From contig NZ_RBIL01000001.1 in the NCBI RefSeq assembly GCF_003633755.1, positions 2,341,426 to 2,405,425 on the forward strand: a stretch of DNA of 64,000 nucleotides, written 5' to 3'. Under the pieces are notes generated by a model. The model was not told where the DNA came from and did not search any database. It worked only from the letters and a program-made list of their open reading frames with translations. Every line of letters starts with the position of its first letter. Position 1 is the stretch's first letter. Source of the stretch: Solirubrobacter pauli (GTDB taxonomy: Bacteria > Actinomycetota > Thermoleophilia > Solirubrobacterales > Solirubrobacteraceae). Below are positions 52,405 through 60,297 of this stretch, piece after piece. The translations under genes were made by a program, and so were the position numbers.

Positions 52405-53705
52405 GCCTCGTAGGCCTCGCGGTCGGAGGCCATCCGCTCGGTGGTGCGGCGGCAGGCGTGCAGGACGGTGGTGTGGTTGCGGTTGCCGAACGCGCGGCCG
52501 ATCGTCGGCAGCGTGGCACCCGTCAGCTCGCGCGCGACATACATGGCGACCTGGCGGGCGAAGGCGGCGGGCTGCGTGCGGCTCGCGGACAGCAGGGCCT
52601 CCATCGAGACGCCGAACGCCTCGCACGCGCCCTCCTGGATCTCCTTGATCGTCGGCGCGGCCTTCTTCTTGCTCAGCTCGGGGTAGAGGCCGGCGAGCAC
52701 CTCCGCGGCCAGCTCCGCTGTGACGGGACGCCCCGTCAGCGAGCCGAAGGCGACCACGCGGATCAGCGCGCCCTCGAGCGCGCGGATGTTCGCGTCCACG
52801 CGCTCGGCGATCAGGTCCAGCGCGGCGGGGTCGACCTCGCCGACGTCGTCCTGCGCGACCCGCTTGCGCAGGATCACCAGGCGGGTGGCGCGGTCGGCGG
52901 GGCGCACGTCGCACACGAGCCCGGCCTCGAAGCGCTCGCGCAGCCGGTCCTCGAGCGCGTCCAGGTCCCGCGGCGGCCGGTCGGACGTCAGCACGAGCTG
53001 GGCGCCGGCCTGGTGCAGGACGTTGAAGGTGTGGAAGAACTCCTGCTCGGTCTTCGCCTTCTGGGCGAGGAACTGGACGTCGTCGACGAGCAGGACGTCG
53101 ACGCCGCGGTACTGCGCCTTGAAGCCCTCCATGTCCCCGCCCTGGATGGCGGCGACGAAGTGGTCGGTGAACGCCTCGGCCGTCGTGTAGCGGGCGGTCA
53201 TGCCGCCTCCGTGCTCGTGGACGTAGTTGGCGATCGAGTGCAGCAGGTGCGTCTTGCCCAAGCCGGGCGGACCGCAGATGAAGAGCGGGTTGTAGGCCAG
53301 GCCCGGCGTCTCGGCGACGGCCAGCGCGGCCGCGTGCGCGAGCCGGTTGCTCTCGCCGATCACGAACTGGTCGAAGGTCAGGCGCGGGTTCAGCTGCTGG
53401 GACGCGGGCGCCTGCACGCGGGGGACGGCGACCGCCGGCGTCTCGGGCGGCGTCTCCTCCGGATCGGCGATGCGGACGGTCGCGCCGGGGCCGAGCACGG
53501 TCTCCGCGCAGGCGGTCAGGACGCGTCCGAAGCGGGTCTGCGCCCACGAGCGGACGTCGTCGGGCGCCTCGAGGACGATCGTCGTCCCGTCGACCTCCCG
53601 GAAGCCCATGCGCTCCAGCCAGATGTGCCAGGTGGACTCGTTGACCGCCTTGCGGAGCTCACCGCGGAAGCGGTGCCAGACGGTGGCGGAATCGAGTGCT
53701 GACAC
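52368..53705 (-). CDS. dnaA: Chromosomal replication initiator protein DnaA
   Basis: Product is 445 residues. Domain I (~1-80, WHRFRGELRKAVNESTWHIW), a short Pro-rich linker, the AAA+ domain (LTFDQFVIGESNRLAHAAAL, Walker A GPPGLGKTH, LLVDDVQFLAQK) and domain IV (AFGNRNHTTVLHACRR, the DnaA-box binding signature). I choose GTG at 53705 because it gives VSALDSATVWHRF in line with family length; the long frame to 53981 runs through the rpmH leader. Confidence 0.95.
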   Translation of the reverse strand: MSALDSATVWHRFRGELRKAVNESTWHIWLERMGFREVDGTTIVLEAPDDVRSWAQTRFGRVLTACAETVLGPGATVRIADPEETPPETPAVAVPRVQAPASQQLNPRLTFDQFVIGESNRLAHAAALAVAETPGLAYNPLFICGPPGLGKTHLLHSIANYVHEHGGGMTARYTTAEAFTDHFVAAIQGGDMEGFKAQYRGVDVLLVDDVQFLAQKAKTEQEFFHTFNVLHQAGAQLVLTSDRPPRDLDALEDRLRERFEAGLVCDVRPADRATRLVILRKRVAQDDVGEVDPAALDLIAERVDANIRALEGALIRVVAFGSLTGRPVTAELAAEVLAGLYPELSKKKAAPTIKEIQEGACEAFGVSMEALLSASRTQPAAFARQVAMYVARELTGATLPTIGRAFGNRNHTTVLHACRRTTERMASDREAYEAVHNLLRSLGGN

Positions 53706-54011
53706 GGGCGCGCGGAGGGACCTCCTCGGCGGCACCGAGGATCGGGGATGGGCTACGAAGGGGGCCGCAAAACGGCCGGAGCGCGAACATAGCAAAGGGT
53801 CGGGGACCCGATACGCCCCTTCCCAGGAGGGCTCCGCAAATCGCGCACGAATGTGAACGCGGGCGTTGTCCACATCTGTCCGCAGCATGTGCATTGCCCT
53901 GTGCGCAGGCTCGGCGTTGTATCCTTGTTCGCCGCCGCGCAGCGTGCTCGGCTCGGTGCTGCGCCGAGCCACGCGAACCATCCCGGCCCGCGGCTAAGGA
54001 GTCCACGAAAC
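53706..54011. other. dnaA-rpmH divergent region with a DnaA box
   Basis: This 306-base gap holds a perfect TTGTCCACA at 53866-53874, with looser relatives just downstream (CTGTCCGCA, TGTGCGCA). A TCCTCGG/CCGAGGA hairpin (53723-53741) and a competing GGAGG/CCTCC pairing (53714-53725) lie in the dnaA leader; a GGCTCGG/CCGAGCC hairpin (53950-53970) lies in the rpmH leader. It is a candidate origin or dnaA autoregulatory region. No repeated box cluster typical of actinobacterial oriC is seen. Confidence 0.5.
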
Positions 54012-54155
54012 GTGAAGCGCACCTACCAGCCCAAGAAGCGAAAGCGCGCCCGCACCCACGGGTTTCGTCAGCGCATGAGCACCAAAGCGGGCCGCCTCGT
54101 CCTGAAGCGGCGTCGCGACAAGGGCCGCAAGCGGCTCAGCGTCAGCGACAAGTAG
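54012..54155 (+). CDS. rpmH: 50S ribosomal protein L34
   Basis: Product is 47 residues. [17 protein letters not shown] and [15 protein letters not shown] are the near-universal L34 sequence, packed with Arg and Lys. GTG start at 54012 is preceded by AAGGAG at ten bases. Too short to be called by length alone, but the sequence is decisive. It is divergent from dnaA, as in most bacteria, and leads the rpmH-rnpA-yidD-yidC unit. Confidence 0.96.
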   Translation: MKRTYQPKKRKRARTHGFRQRMSTKAGRLVLKRRRDKGRKRLSVSDK

Positions 54156-54165
54156 CCTCGAGCCC

Positions 54166-54558
54166 ATGCGCGATCGCGCCTCCCGCCGCCGCAGGTTGTC
54201 CCGCAGCGCGGAGTTCGAGCGCGTCTATCGCCAGGGCAAGTCGAAGGCCAACCGCTTTCTCGTCCTCTACGCCTTTCCCCGCGAAGAGGACAACCCGCCT
54301 TCTTCCTCGTCCGAGGAGGAAGGCCCGCGGCTTGGCCTCTCCGTCTCGCGGAAGGTCGGCGGTGCCGTCGACCGCAACCGCGTCAAGCGCGTGCTGCGCG
54401 AGGCCTTCTGGCAGGAGGCCTCACGCCTGCCGACCGGTTCGGACTACGTGGTCGTCGCGCGGCCCGACGCCCGTGACCTCGCCGAGCGCGAGGGCACCGA
54501 GGGCATGCGCACCGCGCTCGCGGAGCTGGTCGACGGCCTGGGCGGCTCGCCGGCGTGA
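54166..54558 (+). CDS. rnpA: Ribonuclease P protein component
   Basis: Product is 130 residues, the protein partner of RNase P RNA in tRNA 5' processing. The start [20 protein letters not shown] and the RNR motif [16 protein letters not shown] are diagnostic. An acidic, Ser-rich insert [14 protein letters not shown] at ~42-56 sits between beta strands and is unusual. It lies ten bases after rpmH and overlaps yidD by four bases. Confidence 0.94.
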   Translation: MRDRASRRRRLSRSAEFERVYRQGKSKANRFLVLYAFPREEDNPPSSSSEEEGPRLGLSVSRKVGGAVDRNRVKRVLREAFWQEASRLPTGSDYVVVARPDARDLAEREGTEGMRTALAELVDGLGGSPA

Positions 54559-54788
54559 AGATCCTCGCGCTTGCGCCCATCCGCTTCTACCAGCGGTTCA
54601 TCTCGCCCGCGTTCCCGCGTCGGTGCAAGTACCACCCGACCTGTTCGCAGTACGCGGTCCAAGCCATCCAGCGCTATGGCATCCTCAAGGGCGGCGCCCT
54701 CGCGGCGTGGCGCTTGCTGCGCTGCAATCCCTTCAGCCACGGCGGTTACGACCCCGTGCCCGTCCGTGACACCTCTCCCGTTAGCTAA
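54555..54788 (+). CDS. yidD: Membrane protein insertion efficiency factor YidD
   Basis: Product is 77 residues. [33 protein letters not shown] and [16 protein letters not shown] contain the three conserved cysteines and the closing GGxDPVP of YidD. It assists YidC-dependent insertion. GTG start at 54555 overlaps rnpA; yidC follows after three bases. Confidence 0.95.
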   Translation: MKILALAPIRFYQRFISPAFPRRCKYHPTCSQYAVQAIQRYGILKGGALAAWRLLRCNPFSHGGYDPVPVRDTSPVS

Positions 54789-54791
54789 CTC

Positions 54792-55718
54792 GTGATCAAC
54801 CTCTTCGCTGATGCCCATGGCGGCACGCCGGTCATCCAGCCGCTGATCGACTTCTTCCACTGGATCCTCATCCACATCCATGACGTGCTCAAGGATGTGC
54901 CGGGTTCCTGGGGCTGGTCGATCATCGCGCTGACGATCCTCGTGCGCGCGTGCTTGCTCCCTCTGACGTTCAAGCAGTTCCACTCGATGCAGCGGCTCGC
55001 GCATCTCCAGCCGGAGATGAAGAAGCTGCAGGAGCGCTTCAAGAACGACAAGGAGCGCATGAACCAGGAGATGATGAAGTTCTACCGCGAGAACAAGGTG
55101 AATCCGTTCGCCTCGTGCCTCCCGATGGTGGCGCAGTTCCCGGTCTTCATCTCGCTGTACTACATGCTCCGGGTCGACCTCCGGTACGACATCTGCCCGG
55201 AGATCAACAACGGGCTGGCGAAGCCGATTCCCTGTGGATCGAGCGACGCGTCGCAGTTCCTGTTCATCAGCGACCTGACGGACAAGGCCACCGGCGGCAC
55301 GCTCGCCGTCCTGATCATCCTCTACGTCGGCTCGCAGCTGCTGTCCACGCTGCTGATGTCGACGACGACGGACCGCACGCAGCGCCTGATCTTCATGGCC
55401 CTGCCGTTCATCTTCGTCCTCTTCGTCATCCAGTTCCCGGCGGGCCTGCTCGTCTACTGGATCACGACGAACCTCTGGACGATCGTGCAGCAGGCGATCA
55501 TCAAGAAGCGTCTCGGCCCGCTCCGTCCGGCACTCGCCGAGGGGGAGAAGCCGCCGAGCCTGATGGACAGCTTCCGCCAGGCCAGCTCGACGACGTCGGC
55601 CGCGCCGGCGAAGAAGCCGAAGACGCAGGCCCGCGGCGAAGAGCCCAAGGGCAAGCCCGCCGGACCCCCGCCGAGATCACCGCGTAAGAAGAAGAAGCGT
55701 TCAGGGAGACGTCGATGA
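54792..55718 (+). CDS. yidC: Membrane protein insertase YidC
   Basis: Product is 308 residues, of the short Gram-positive type without the large periplasmic domain. Membrane segments lie at ~32-52 (WGWSIIALTILVRACLLPLT, with the groove Arg), ~105-125, ~165-185 and ~200-235. QPEMKKLQERFKNDKERMNQ forms the cytoplasmic hairpin. The C-terminal ~60 residues are Lys/Arg/Pro-rich (PRKKKKRSGRRR), typical for ribosome contact. No lipobox is seen at the N-terminus. It overlaps jag by four bases. Confidence 0.95.
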   Translation: MINLFADAHGGTPVIQPLIDFFHWILIHIHDVLKDVPGSWGWSIIALTILVRACLLPLTFKQFHSMQRLAHLQPEMKKLQERFKNDKERMNQEMMKFYRENKVNPFASCLPMVAQFPVFISLYYMLRVDLRYDICPEINNGLAKPIPCGSSDASQFLFISDLTDKATGGTLAVLIILYVGSQLLSTLLMSTTTDRTQRLIFMALPFIFVLFVIQFPAGLLVYWITTNLWTIVQQAIIKKRLGPLRPALAEGEKPPSLMDSFRQASSTTSAAPAKKPKTQARGEEPKGKPAGPPPRSPRKKKKRSGRRR

Positions 55719-56176
55719 GCGATTCCGCCGACCGTGTGAAAGACCTGCTGGAGCACGTGAGCGACGCGCTCGCGTTGGACGCCGACGTCGTCATCGAGGA
55801 GGAGGGCCGGATCATCAAGGCCACGCTCGAAGGCGACGACCTCGGCCTCTTCATCGGGCGGCACGGCCAGACGATCGATGCCGTGCAGCACCTGGCGTTC
55901 AAGACCGCGACGCGTGACCAGCCGCCGTCGGCCGGCGTGCGCGTGGTGGTCGACGCGGCGGGCTACCGGGAGCGCCGTGAGCTCGCGCTGCAGCGGCAGG
56001 CCGACGAGGCCGCCGAGAAGGCCGTCGACTCCGGTCGCCCCGTCGCGCTGGACGCGATGAGCGCGACCGAGCGCAAGGTCGTGCATGAGTACCTGAAGGA
56101 CCGCGACGACGTCGAGACGTACTCGGAGGGCACCGAGCCCGACCGGCACCTCGTCGTGGCTCCCCTCGAGGGCTGA
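55715..56176 (+). CDS. jag: Jag/KhpB RNA-binding protein (KH-R3H)
   Basis: Product is 153 residues. The KH domain has LGLFIGRHGQTIDAVQHLA with the GxxG-type loop; the R3H domain has LDAMSATERKVVHEYLKDR. The N-terminal Jag-N domain of longer homologues is missing. Homologues bind small RNAs and affect division. It follows yidC as in most bacteria. Confidence 0.93.
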   Translation: MSDSADRVKDLLEHVSDALALDADVVIEEEGRIIKATLEGDDLGLFIGRHGQTIDAVQHLAFKTATRDQPPSAGVRVVVDAAGYRERRELALQRQADEAAEKAVDSGRPVALDAMSATERKVVHEYLKDRDDVETYSEGTEPDRHLVVAPLEG

Positions 56177-56222
56177 GGCGTGCAGCCCCGCCGCCCCACC
56201 CCGATCATCCGGCCTTAGACGC

Positions 56223-56236
56223 GTTTCACGTGAAAC
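56223..56236. other. parS site 1
   Basis: Perfect 14-bp palindrome GTTTCACGTGAAAC, the core of the universal ParB-binding site. It contains the GTG start codon of rsmG at 56230. Confidence 0.95.
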
Positions 56237-56895
56237 GGTTGGAGGACGTCGCGCCGGCGCACGCCGTGGATGCGCTGGCGCGGATCCTCGGCTTCCAGTC
56301 GATCGAGCCGACGGCGTCGACGACCGTCCGCGACCCGGCGGAGGCCGTCGGCCGGCACGTCGGCGATTCGCTGTCCGCCCTGGCATTGCCCGAGGTCGCG
56401 GACGCACGGCGCATCGCCGACCTCGGCTCGGGCGCCGGGTGGCCCGGCTTGGCGTTGGCCGCAGCACTGCCCGACGCGCACGTCTGGCTCGTGGAGAGCG
56501 CGATCCGCCACTGCCGCTACCTCGAGCAGGCGGTCGACATCGGTGAGCTGGCGAACGTGACCGTCGTGCACGCGCGGATCGAGGAGTGGAGCGGCGAGCA
56601 CGACCTCGTCACGGCCCGGGCGCTGGCCGCGCTCGCGGTGCTCGTGGAGTACGCGGCGCCGCTGCTCGAGCTCGGTGGGCACTTCGTCGCCTGGAAGGGT
56701 GCGGTCTCCGACGACGAGGACGCGTCCGGGCTGCGGGCCGCCGAGATCGTCGGCTTGGAGCGCACGCAGATCCTGCCGGTCGTTCCGTACGACGGCGCGC
56801 GCGACCATACGCTTCACGTGTTCCGCAAGGTGCGGCCGACGCCGACGCGCTTCCCGCGCCGCGCCGGCATGGCGACGAAGCGGCCCCTAGCCTGA
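56230..56895 (+). CDS. rsmG: 16S rRNA (guanine-527-N7) methyltransferase RsmG
   Basis: Product is 221 residues, SAM-dependent. VGRHVGDSLSAL, IADLGSGAGWPGLALAAALP (motif I) and LVESAIRHCRYLEQ match RsmG/GidB, and VTARALAALAVLVEYAAPLL with FVAWKG closes the core. GTG at 56230 lies inside a parS palindrome; there is no good ribosome-binding site, so a leaderless or coupled start is possible. It overlaps the convergent membrane gene by nine bases. Confidence 0.93.
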   Translation: MKRLEDVAPAHAVDALARILGFQSIEPTASTTVRDPAEAVGRHVGDSLSALALPEVADARRIADLGSGAGWPGLALAAALPDAHVWLVESAIRHCRYLEQAVDIGELANVTVVHARIEEWSGEHDLVTARALAALAVLVEYAAPLLELGGHFVAWKGAVSDDEDASGLRAAEIVGLERTQILPVVPYDGARDHTLHVFRKVRPTPTRFPRRAGMATKRPLA

Positions 56896-57210
56896 GCGGG
56901 ATAGCGGCCGGCCGGGTCCGCGCCGGTAGTGCAGGAGCCAGTACGGAACCATGGCCAGCGGTCCGGTGACGCACATCAGCACTGCCCAGATGGCCTGCTG
57001 GTCGTCGGGGAGGTCGCGCTTGAACACGTCGCGCGCGTACGTCACCACCAGCACGATCACGGCGGCGAAGGCGGCCACGTGCGCGCCGATCATGGCCGGG
57101 GACGCGAGCAGGTCGTCGTCTCCCGTCGTCCAGGCGCGGGCGAACCCCACGGCGAACAGGACCATGTGGGCTAGCACGAGCAGCGTGACGGCGAGCACGA
57201 GGGCGCGCAT
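56887..57210 (-). CDS. Small unknown membrane protein
   Basis: Product is 107 residues with three hydrophobic segments: ~4-24 (LVLAVTLLVLAHMVLFAVGFA), ~43-62 (IGAHVAAFAAVIVLVVTYA) and ~77-95 (AIWAVLMCVTGPLAMVPYW, followed by WLLHYR). The PYWLLHYRR ending resembles the phospholipase D nuclease N-terminal type or 'PLDc_N' membrane hairpins, but the match is weak. It is the only minus-strand gene between dnaA and the tRNA and is bracketed by parS sites. Confidence 0.65.
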   Translation of the reverse strand: MRALVLAVTLLVLAHMVLFAVGFARAWTTGDDDLLASPAMIGAHVAAFAAVIVLVVTYARDVFKRDLPDDQQAIWAVLMCVTGPLAMVPYWLLHYRRGPGRPLSRSG

Positions 57211-57225
57211 ACGACCCGTGTACCC

Positions 57226-57239
57226 GTTTCACGTGAAAC
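57226..57239. other. parS site 2
   Basis: Perfect GTTTCACGTGAAAC palindrome, 16 bases upstream of the small membrane gene and 21 bases from site 3. Confidence 0.95.
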
Positions 57240-57260
57240 ATCGCGTGCAGAATGCCCCGC

Positions 57261-57274
57261 GTTTCACGTGAAAC
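57261..57274. other. parS site 3
   Basis: Perfect GTTTCACGTGAAAC palindrome, about 41 bases upstream of the parA start, within the presumed parA control region. Confidence 0.95.
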
Positions 57275-57315
57275 ACCCCGGTCCGACCGATCACGCCGCT
57301 AGCTTCGGAGTCCGC

Positions 57316-58071
57316 ATGGGCACCATCTACGCGATCGCGAACCAGAAGGGCGGGGTCGGCAAGACGACCACCGCGGTGAATGTCGCCGCGTGCATCGCCG
57401 CCGCCGGCTACGAAACGCTCGTCGTGGACGTCGATCCCCAGGGCAACGCGACGGTGGGCCTGGGTGTCGCGCGCGAGGGCGTGGGGGTCTATGACGTCCT
57501 CGGAGGGGACGTTTCCGCCCGGGACGCCGTCCGCGCGACCGACATCGAGCGCCTCTCGATCCTCGTCTCCACCCCGGATCTCGCCGGCGCCACGATGGAG
57601 CTGCCGCGCATCCCGGGCTCGGAGCGCCGCCTCCGCGAGGCGCTCGAGCCGCTCCGCGAGGACTACGCCTTCATCCTGCTCGACTGCCCGCCGTCGCTCG
57701 GTCCGCTCACGGTGAACGCCCTCGTGGCGGCTGAGCGGGTCATCGTCCCGGTCCAGACCGAGTACTTCGCGCTCGAAGGCCTCGCCGGTCTGCTGGACAC
57801 GTTGTCCCTCATCCAACGCGAGCTGAATCCGCGGCTGACCGTCGCCGGGATGCTCCTGACGATGCACGACGCGCGCACGCGCCTCGCGCAGGATGTCGAG
57901 CGCGAGGTCCGTGCGCACTTCCCGGCCCTCGTGTTCGACACCGTCATCCCGCGCAACGTCCGCCTGGGCGAGGCGCCGAGCTACGGCATTCCCGTCATCC
58001 ACCACGACCCCCACAGCTCCGGGGCCGAGGCCTACTTCTCGCTCGCCAAGGAGGTGGCCGCGCGTGGCTGA
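57316..58071 (+). CDS. parA: Chromosome-partitioning ATPase ParA
   Basis: Product is 251 residues. IYAIANQKGGVGKTTTAVNV is the deviant Walker A; VVDVDPQGNATVGLG and ILLDCPPSLGPLTVNAL follow. ATG at 57316 has GGAG six bases upstream; a GTG at 57268 lies inside parS site 3 and would add an atypical Pro-rich leader. It overlaps parB by eight bases and drives segregation of the origin via ParB-parS. Confidence 0.96.
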   Translation: MGTIYAIANQKGGVGKTTTAVNVAACIAAAGYETLVVDVDPQGNATVGLGVAREGVGVYDVLGGDVSARDAVRATDIERLSILVSTPDLAGATMELPRIPGSERRLREALEPLREDYAFILLDCPPSLGPLTVNALVAAERVIVPVQTEYFALEGLAGLLDTLSLIQRELNPRLTVAGMLLTMHDARTRLAQDVEREVRAHFPALVFDTVIPRNVRLGEAPSYGIPVIHHDPHSSGAEAYFSLAKEVAARG

Positions 58072-58939
58072 CCGTCCCCGGGGCATGGGCCGCGGTCTCG
58101 CCGCGATCCTCGCGCCCACTGAAGGCACCGCGCCCGGCGCCGAGCTGCGCAAGCTGCCGGTCGACCTGATCGCGCCGAACCCGCGCCAGCCGCGCCGGGT
58201 CTTCGACGAGGAGTCCCTGCTCGCGCTGTCGGAGTCCGTGAAGGAGCGCGGCGTCATCCAGCCCGTGCTGGTGCGCCCGTGCCCCGGTGGCTCCTACGAG
58301 CTGATCGCTGGCGAGCGTCGCTGGCGCGCGGCCCAACTGGCCGGCTTGGAGGTCGTCCCGGCCGTCGTGCAGCCGCATGAGGACCGCGAGTCGCTCGAGA
58401 TCGCCCTGATCGAGAACATGGCCCGCGAGGACCTCAACCCGATCGAGGAGGCCCGTGCCTGCTCGCTCCTCGTCGACGAGCTCGGGCTCACCCGCGAGGA
58501 GGTCGGTCGCCGCGTGGGCCGGTCGCGAGTGGCCGTCTCGAACCTGCTGCGCCTGCTGGACCTGCCGGACGAGGTGCTGGACCTGCTCGTCGAGGGTCGG
58601 CTCACCGAGGGCCACGGCCGTGCGCTCCTGATGGCGCCCGACCATGGCGACCGCCGCCGCCTCGGCCGCAGCGCCGCCGACGAGGACTGGACCGTGCGTG
58701 AGACCGAGGCCCGCGCGCGCGAGACCACGCGCCCGCCTGAGGTCGCTCCGAAGGTCACGCGCGAGCTGCATCCGGATCAGGAGGAGGCCGCGGCGCGGAT
58801 CGGCGACGTCTTCCTACGCGCGTTCGGCGCCGACGTGCGGGTCAAGCCGCGCGGCACGGGCTACACGGTGGCGCTCAACTTCGAGTCGCTGGACGAGGCG
58901 CTGGAGCTCGCTTCGCGCTTCGATCGCCGACGCGTGTAA
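58064..58939 (+). CDS. parB: Chromosome-partitioning protein ParB
   Basis: Product is 291 residues, a CTP-dependent parS-binding clamp. RGMGRGLAAIL is the N-terminal ParA-interaction region; APNPRQPRRVFDEESL and LIAGERRWRAAQLAGL form the CTP-binding domain; LIENMAREDLNPIEEA and EEVGRRVGRSRVAVSNLLRL the helix-turn-helix. GTG at 58064 has AAGGAGG eight bases upstream. It binds the three parS sites just upstream. Confidence 0.96.
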   Translation: MADRPRGMGRGLAAILAPTEGTAPGAELRKLPVDLIAPNPRQPRRVFDEESLLALSESVKERGVIQPVLVRPCPGGSYELIAGERRWRAAQLAGLEVVPAVVQPHEDRESLEIALIENMAREDLNPIEEARACSLLVDELGLTREEVGRRVGRSRVAVSNLLRLLDLPDEVLDLLVEGRLTEGHGRALLMAPDHGDRRRLGRSAADEDWTVRETEARARETTRPPEVAPKVTRELHPDQEEAAARIGDVFLRAFGADVRVKPRGTGYTVALNFESLDEALELASRFDRRRV

Positions 58940-58947
58940 AAGCTCGC

Positions 58948-58953
58948 TATCAT
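58948..58953 (+). promoter_or_regulatory. Candidate -10 of tRNA-Ile
   Basis: TATCAT lies ten bases before the tRNA, after the parB stop. No convincing -35 is seen at the expected spacing. Confidence 0.4.
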
Positions 58954-58963
58954 GCCGCCTCGC

Positions 58964-59037
<74 letters not shown>

Positions 59038-59042
59038 CTCGC

Positions 59043-59071
59043 AAAGGCCACCTCCGGGTGGTCTTTCTCGT
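59043..59071 (+). terminator. Terminator of tRNA-Ile
   Basis: AAAGGCCACC (59043-59052) pairs with GGTGGTCTTT (59057-59066) with one G:U, loop TCCG, followed by CTCGTTCT. It lies six bases past the tRNA. Confidence 0.75.
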
Positions 59072-59094
59072 TCTCGGCGCCGTAAGGTGGACGC

Positions 59095-59628
59095 ATGGGT
59101 CTCCTCTCGACCGCGAAGCTCTATCTCCAGCGCACGGAGACCGTCGACGCGCCCACGGACCTCTACGAGCACGAGATCGGCCTGCTCGAGGGCGGCACGC
59201 TCGACCTGCGCACGCTGCGCGGCAACCCGACGCTGATCGTCAACACGGCGAGCAAGTGCGGCCTCACGCCGCAGTTCGAAGGCCTGCAGGCGCTCTACGA
59301 CCGCTTCGGGAGCCAGGGCCTGCAGGTCGTCGGCAGCCCGTCGGGCGACTTCGCCGCCCAGGAGCTTGACGACGCGGACGCGATCAGTGGGTTCTGCCAA
59401 CGCAACTACGGCGTCACGTTCACGATGACCGAGAAGGTCTCCGTGCGCGCGAACCCGCACCCGCTCTGGGGCGACCTGGCCCGCCAGCCGAACTCCGGCC
59501 CGCCGACCTGGAACTTCTCCAAGTACCTCGTGGGTGCCGACGGCCGGCTGCTCGCGCGCTTCTCCTCGACGACGAAGCCCGACTCCTCGCGGCTCACCGC
59601 CGCGATCGAAGCGGCGCTCCACGCGTGA
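59095..59628 (+). CDS. Glutathione peroxidase-family thiol peroxidase
   Basis: Product is 177 residues, probably a thioredoxin- or mycothiol-linked peroxidase. TLIVNTASKCGLTPQFEGLQ contains the peroxidatic Cys; the family's WNFSKYLVG (Trp, Asn) is near 145-155. The Gln of the usual tetrad is replaced around GSPSGDFAAQEL (normally FPxNQFGxQEP), an unusual motif with SG in place of NQF. The C-terminal helix is normal. It is convergent with the response regulator gene, six bases apart. Confidence 0.85.
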   Translation: MGLLSTAKLYLQRTETVDAPTDLYEHEIGLLEGGTLDLRTLRGNPTLIVNTASKCGLTPQFEGLQALYDRFGSQGLQVVGSPSGDFAAQELDDADAISGFCQRNYGVTFTMTEKVSVRANPHPLWGDLARQPNSGPPTWNFSKYLVGADGRLLARFSSTTKPDSSRLTAAIEAALHA

Positions 59629-59634
59629 GGACGA

Positions 59635-60297
59635 CTAGGGCTTGAGCCGGTAGCCGATGCCCCGCACGGTCTCGAATCGCTCGGAGCCGAGCTTGCGACG
59701 CAGGTAGCCGACGTAGACGTCGACGACGTTCGAGCCTGGGTCGAAGTCGTAGCCCCACACGTGCGAGAGCAGCTGCTCGCGCGTGAGCACCTGGCCGGGA
59801 TGGCGGAGGAACGTCTCCAGCAGCGAGAACTCCTTGGCGGTCAGCTCGGCCTCGCCGTCGTCGGCCGCGGCCCGCCGTGTGCGGACGTCGAGCGTGATGC
59901 CGCCGGCCGACAGGATCAGCGTCGGCGGCTCGCCACCCGCCTGGCGCAGCCGCGCCCGCACGCGTGCCAGCAGCGCGTCGAACACGAACGGCTTGGTCAC
60001 GTAGTCGTCGGCGCCGAGGTCGAGGCCCGTGACCATGTCCTCGACCTCGTCGCGCGCGGTCAGGACGAGCACCGGGAGCCGCTCCTGGCGGGCCTGGAGC
60101 GCCCGCAGCACCGCGAAGCCGTCCTGCCCGGGCAGCCCGATGTCCAAGATCAGGAGGTCGAACTCCGCGGCGCGAGCGAGGTCCGCGGCGCGGTCCCCGT
60201 CCTCGCAGACCGTCGTCGTGTACCCCGCGGCCCGCAGGCCCTTCACGAGGAACGACGACAGCCGCGGCTCGTCCTCGGCGATCAGGATGCGGCTCAA
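59635..60297 (-). CDS. OmpR-family response regulator
   Basis: Product is 220 residues from TTG at 60297, with GGAGGTG upstream. The receiver has ILIAEDEPRL, phosphoacceptor Asp52 in LLILDIGLPG, and DYVTKPF with the conserved Lys. The winged-helix domain (~125-220) has LTAKEFSLLETFLRHPGQVL and NVVDVYVGYLRRKL. It overlaps the histidine kinase stop by four bases and is the cognate regulator. Targets are unknown. Confidence 0.94.
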   Translation of the reverse strand: MSRILIAEDEPRLSSFLVKGLRAAGYTTTVCEDGDRAADLARAAEFDLLILDIGLPGQDGFAVLRALQARQERLPVLVLTARDEVEDMVTGLDLGADDYVTKPFVFDALLARVRARLRQAGGEPPTLILSAGGITLDVRTRRAAADDGEAELTAKEFSLLETFLRHPGQVLTREQLLSHVWGYDFDPGSNVVDVYVGYLRRKLGSERFETVRGIGYRLKP

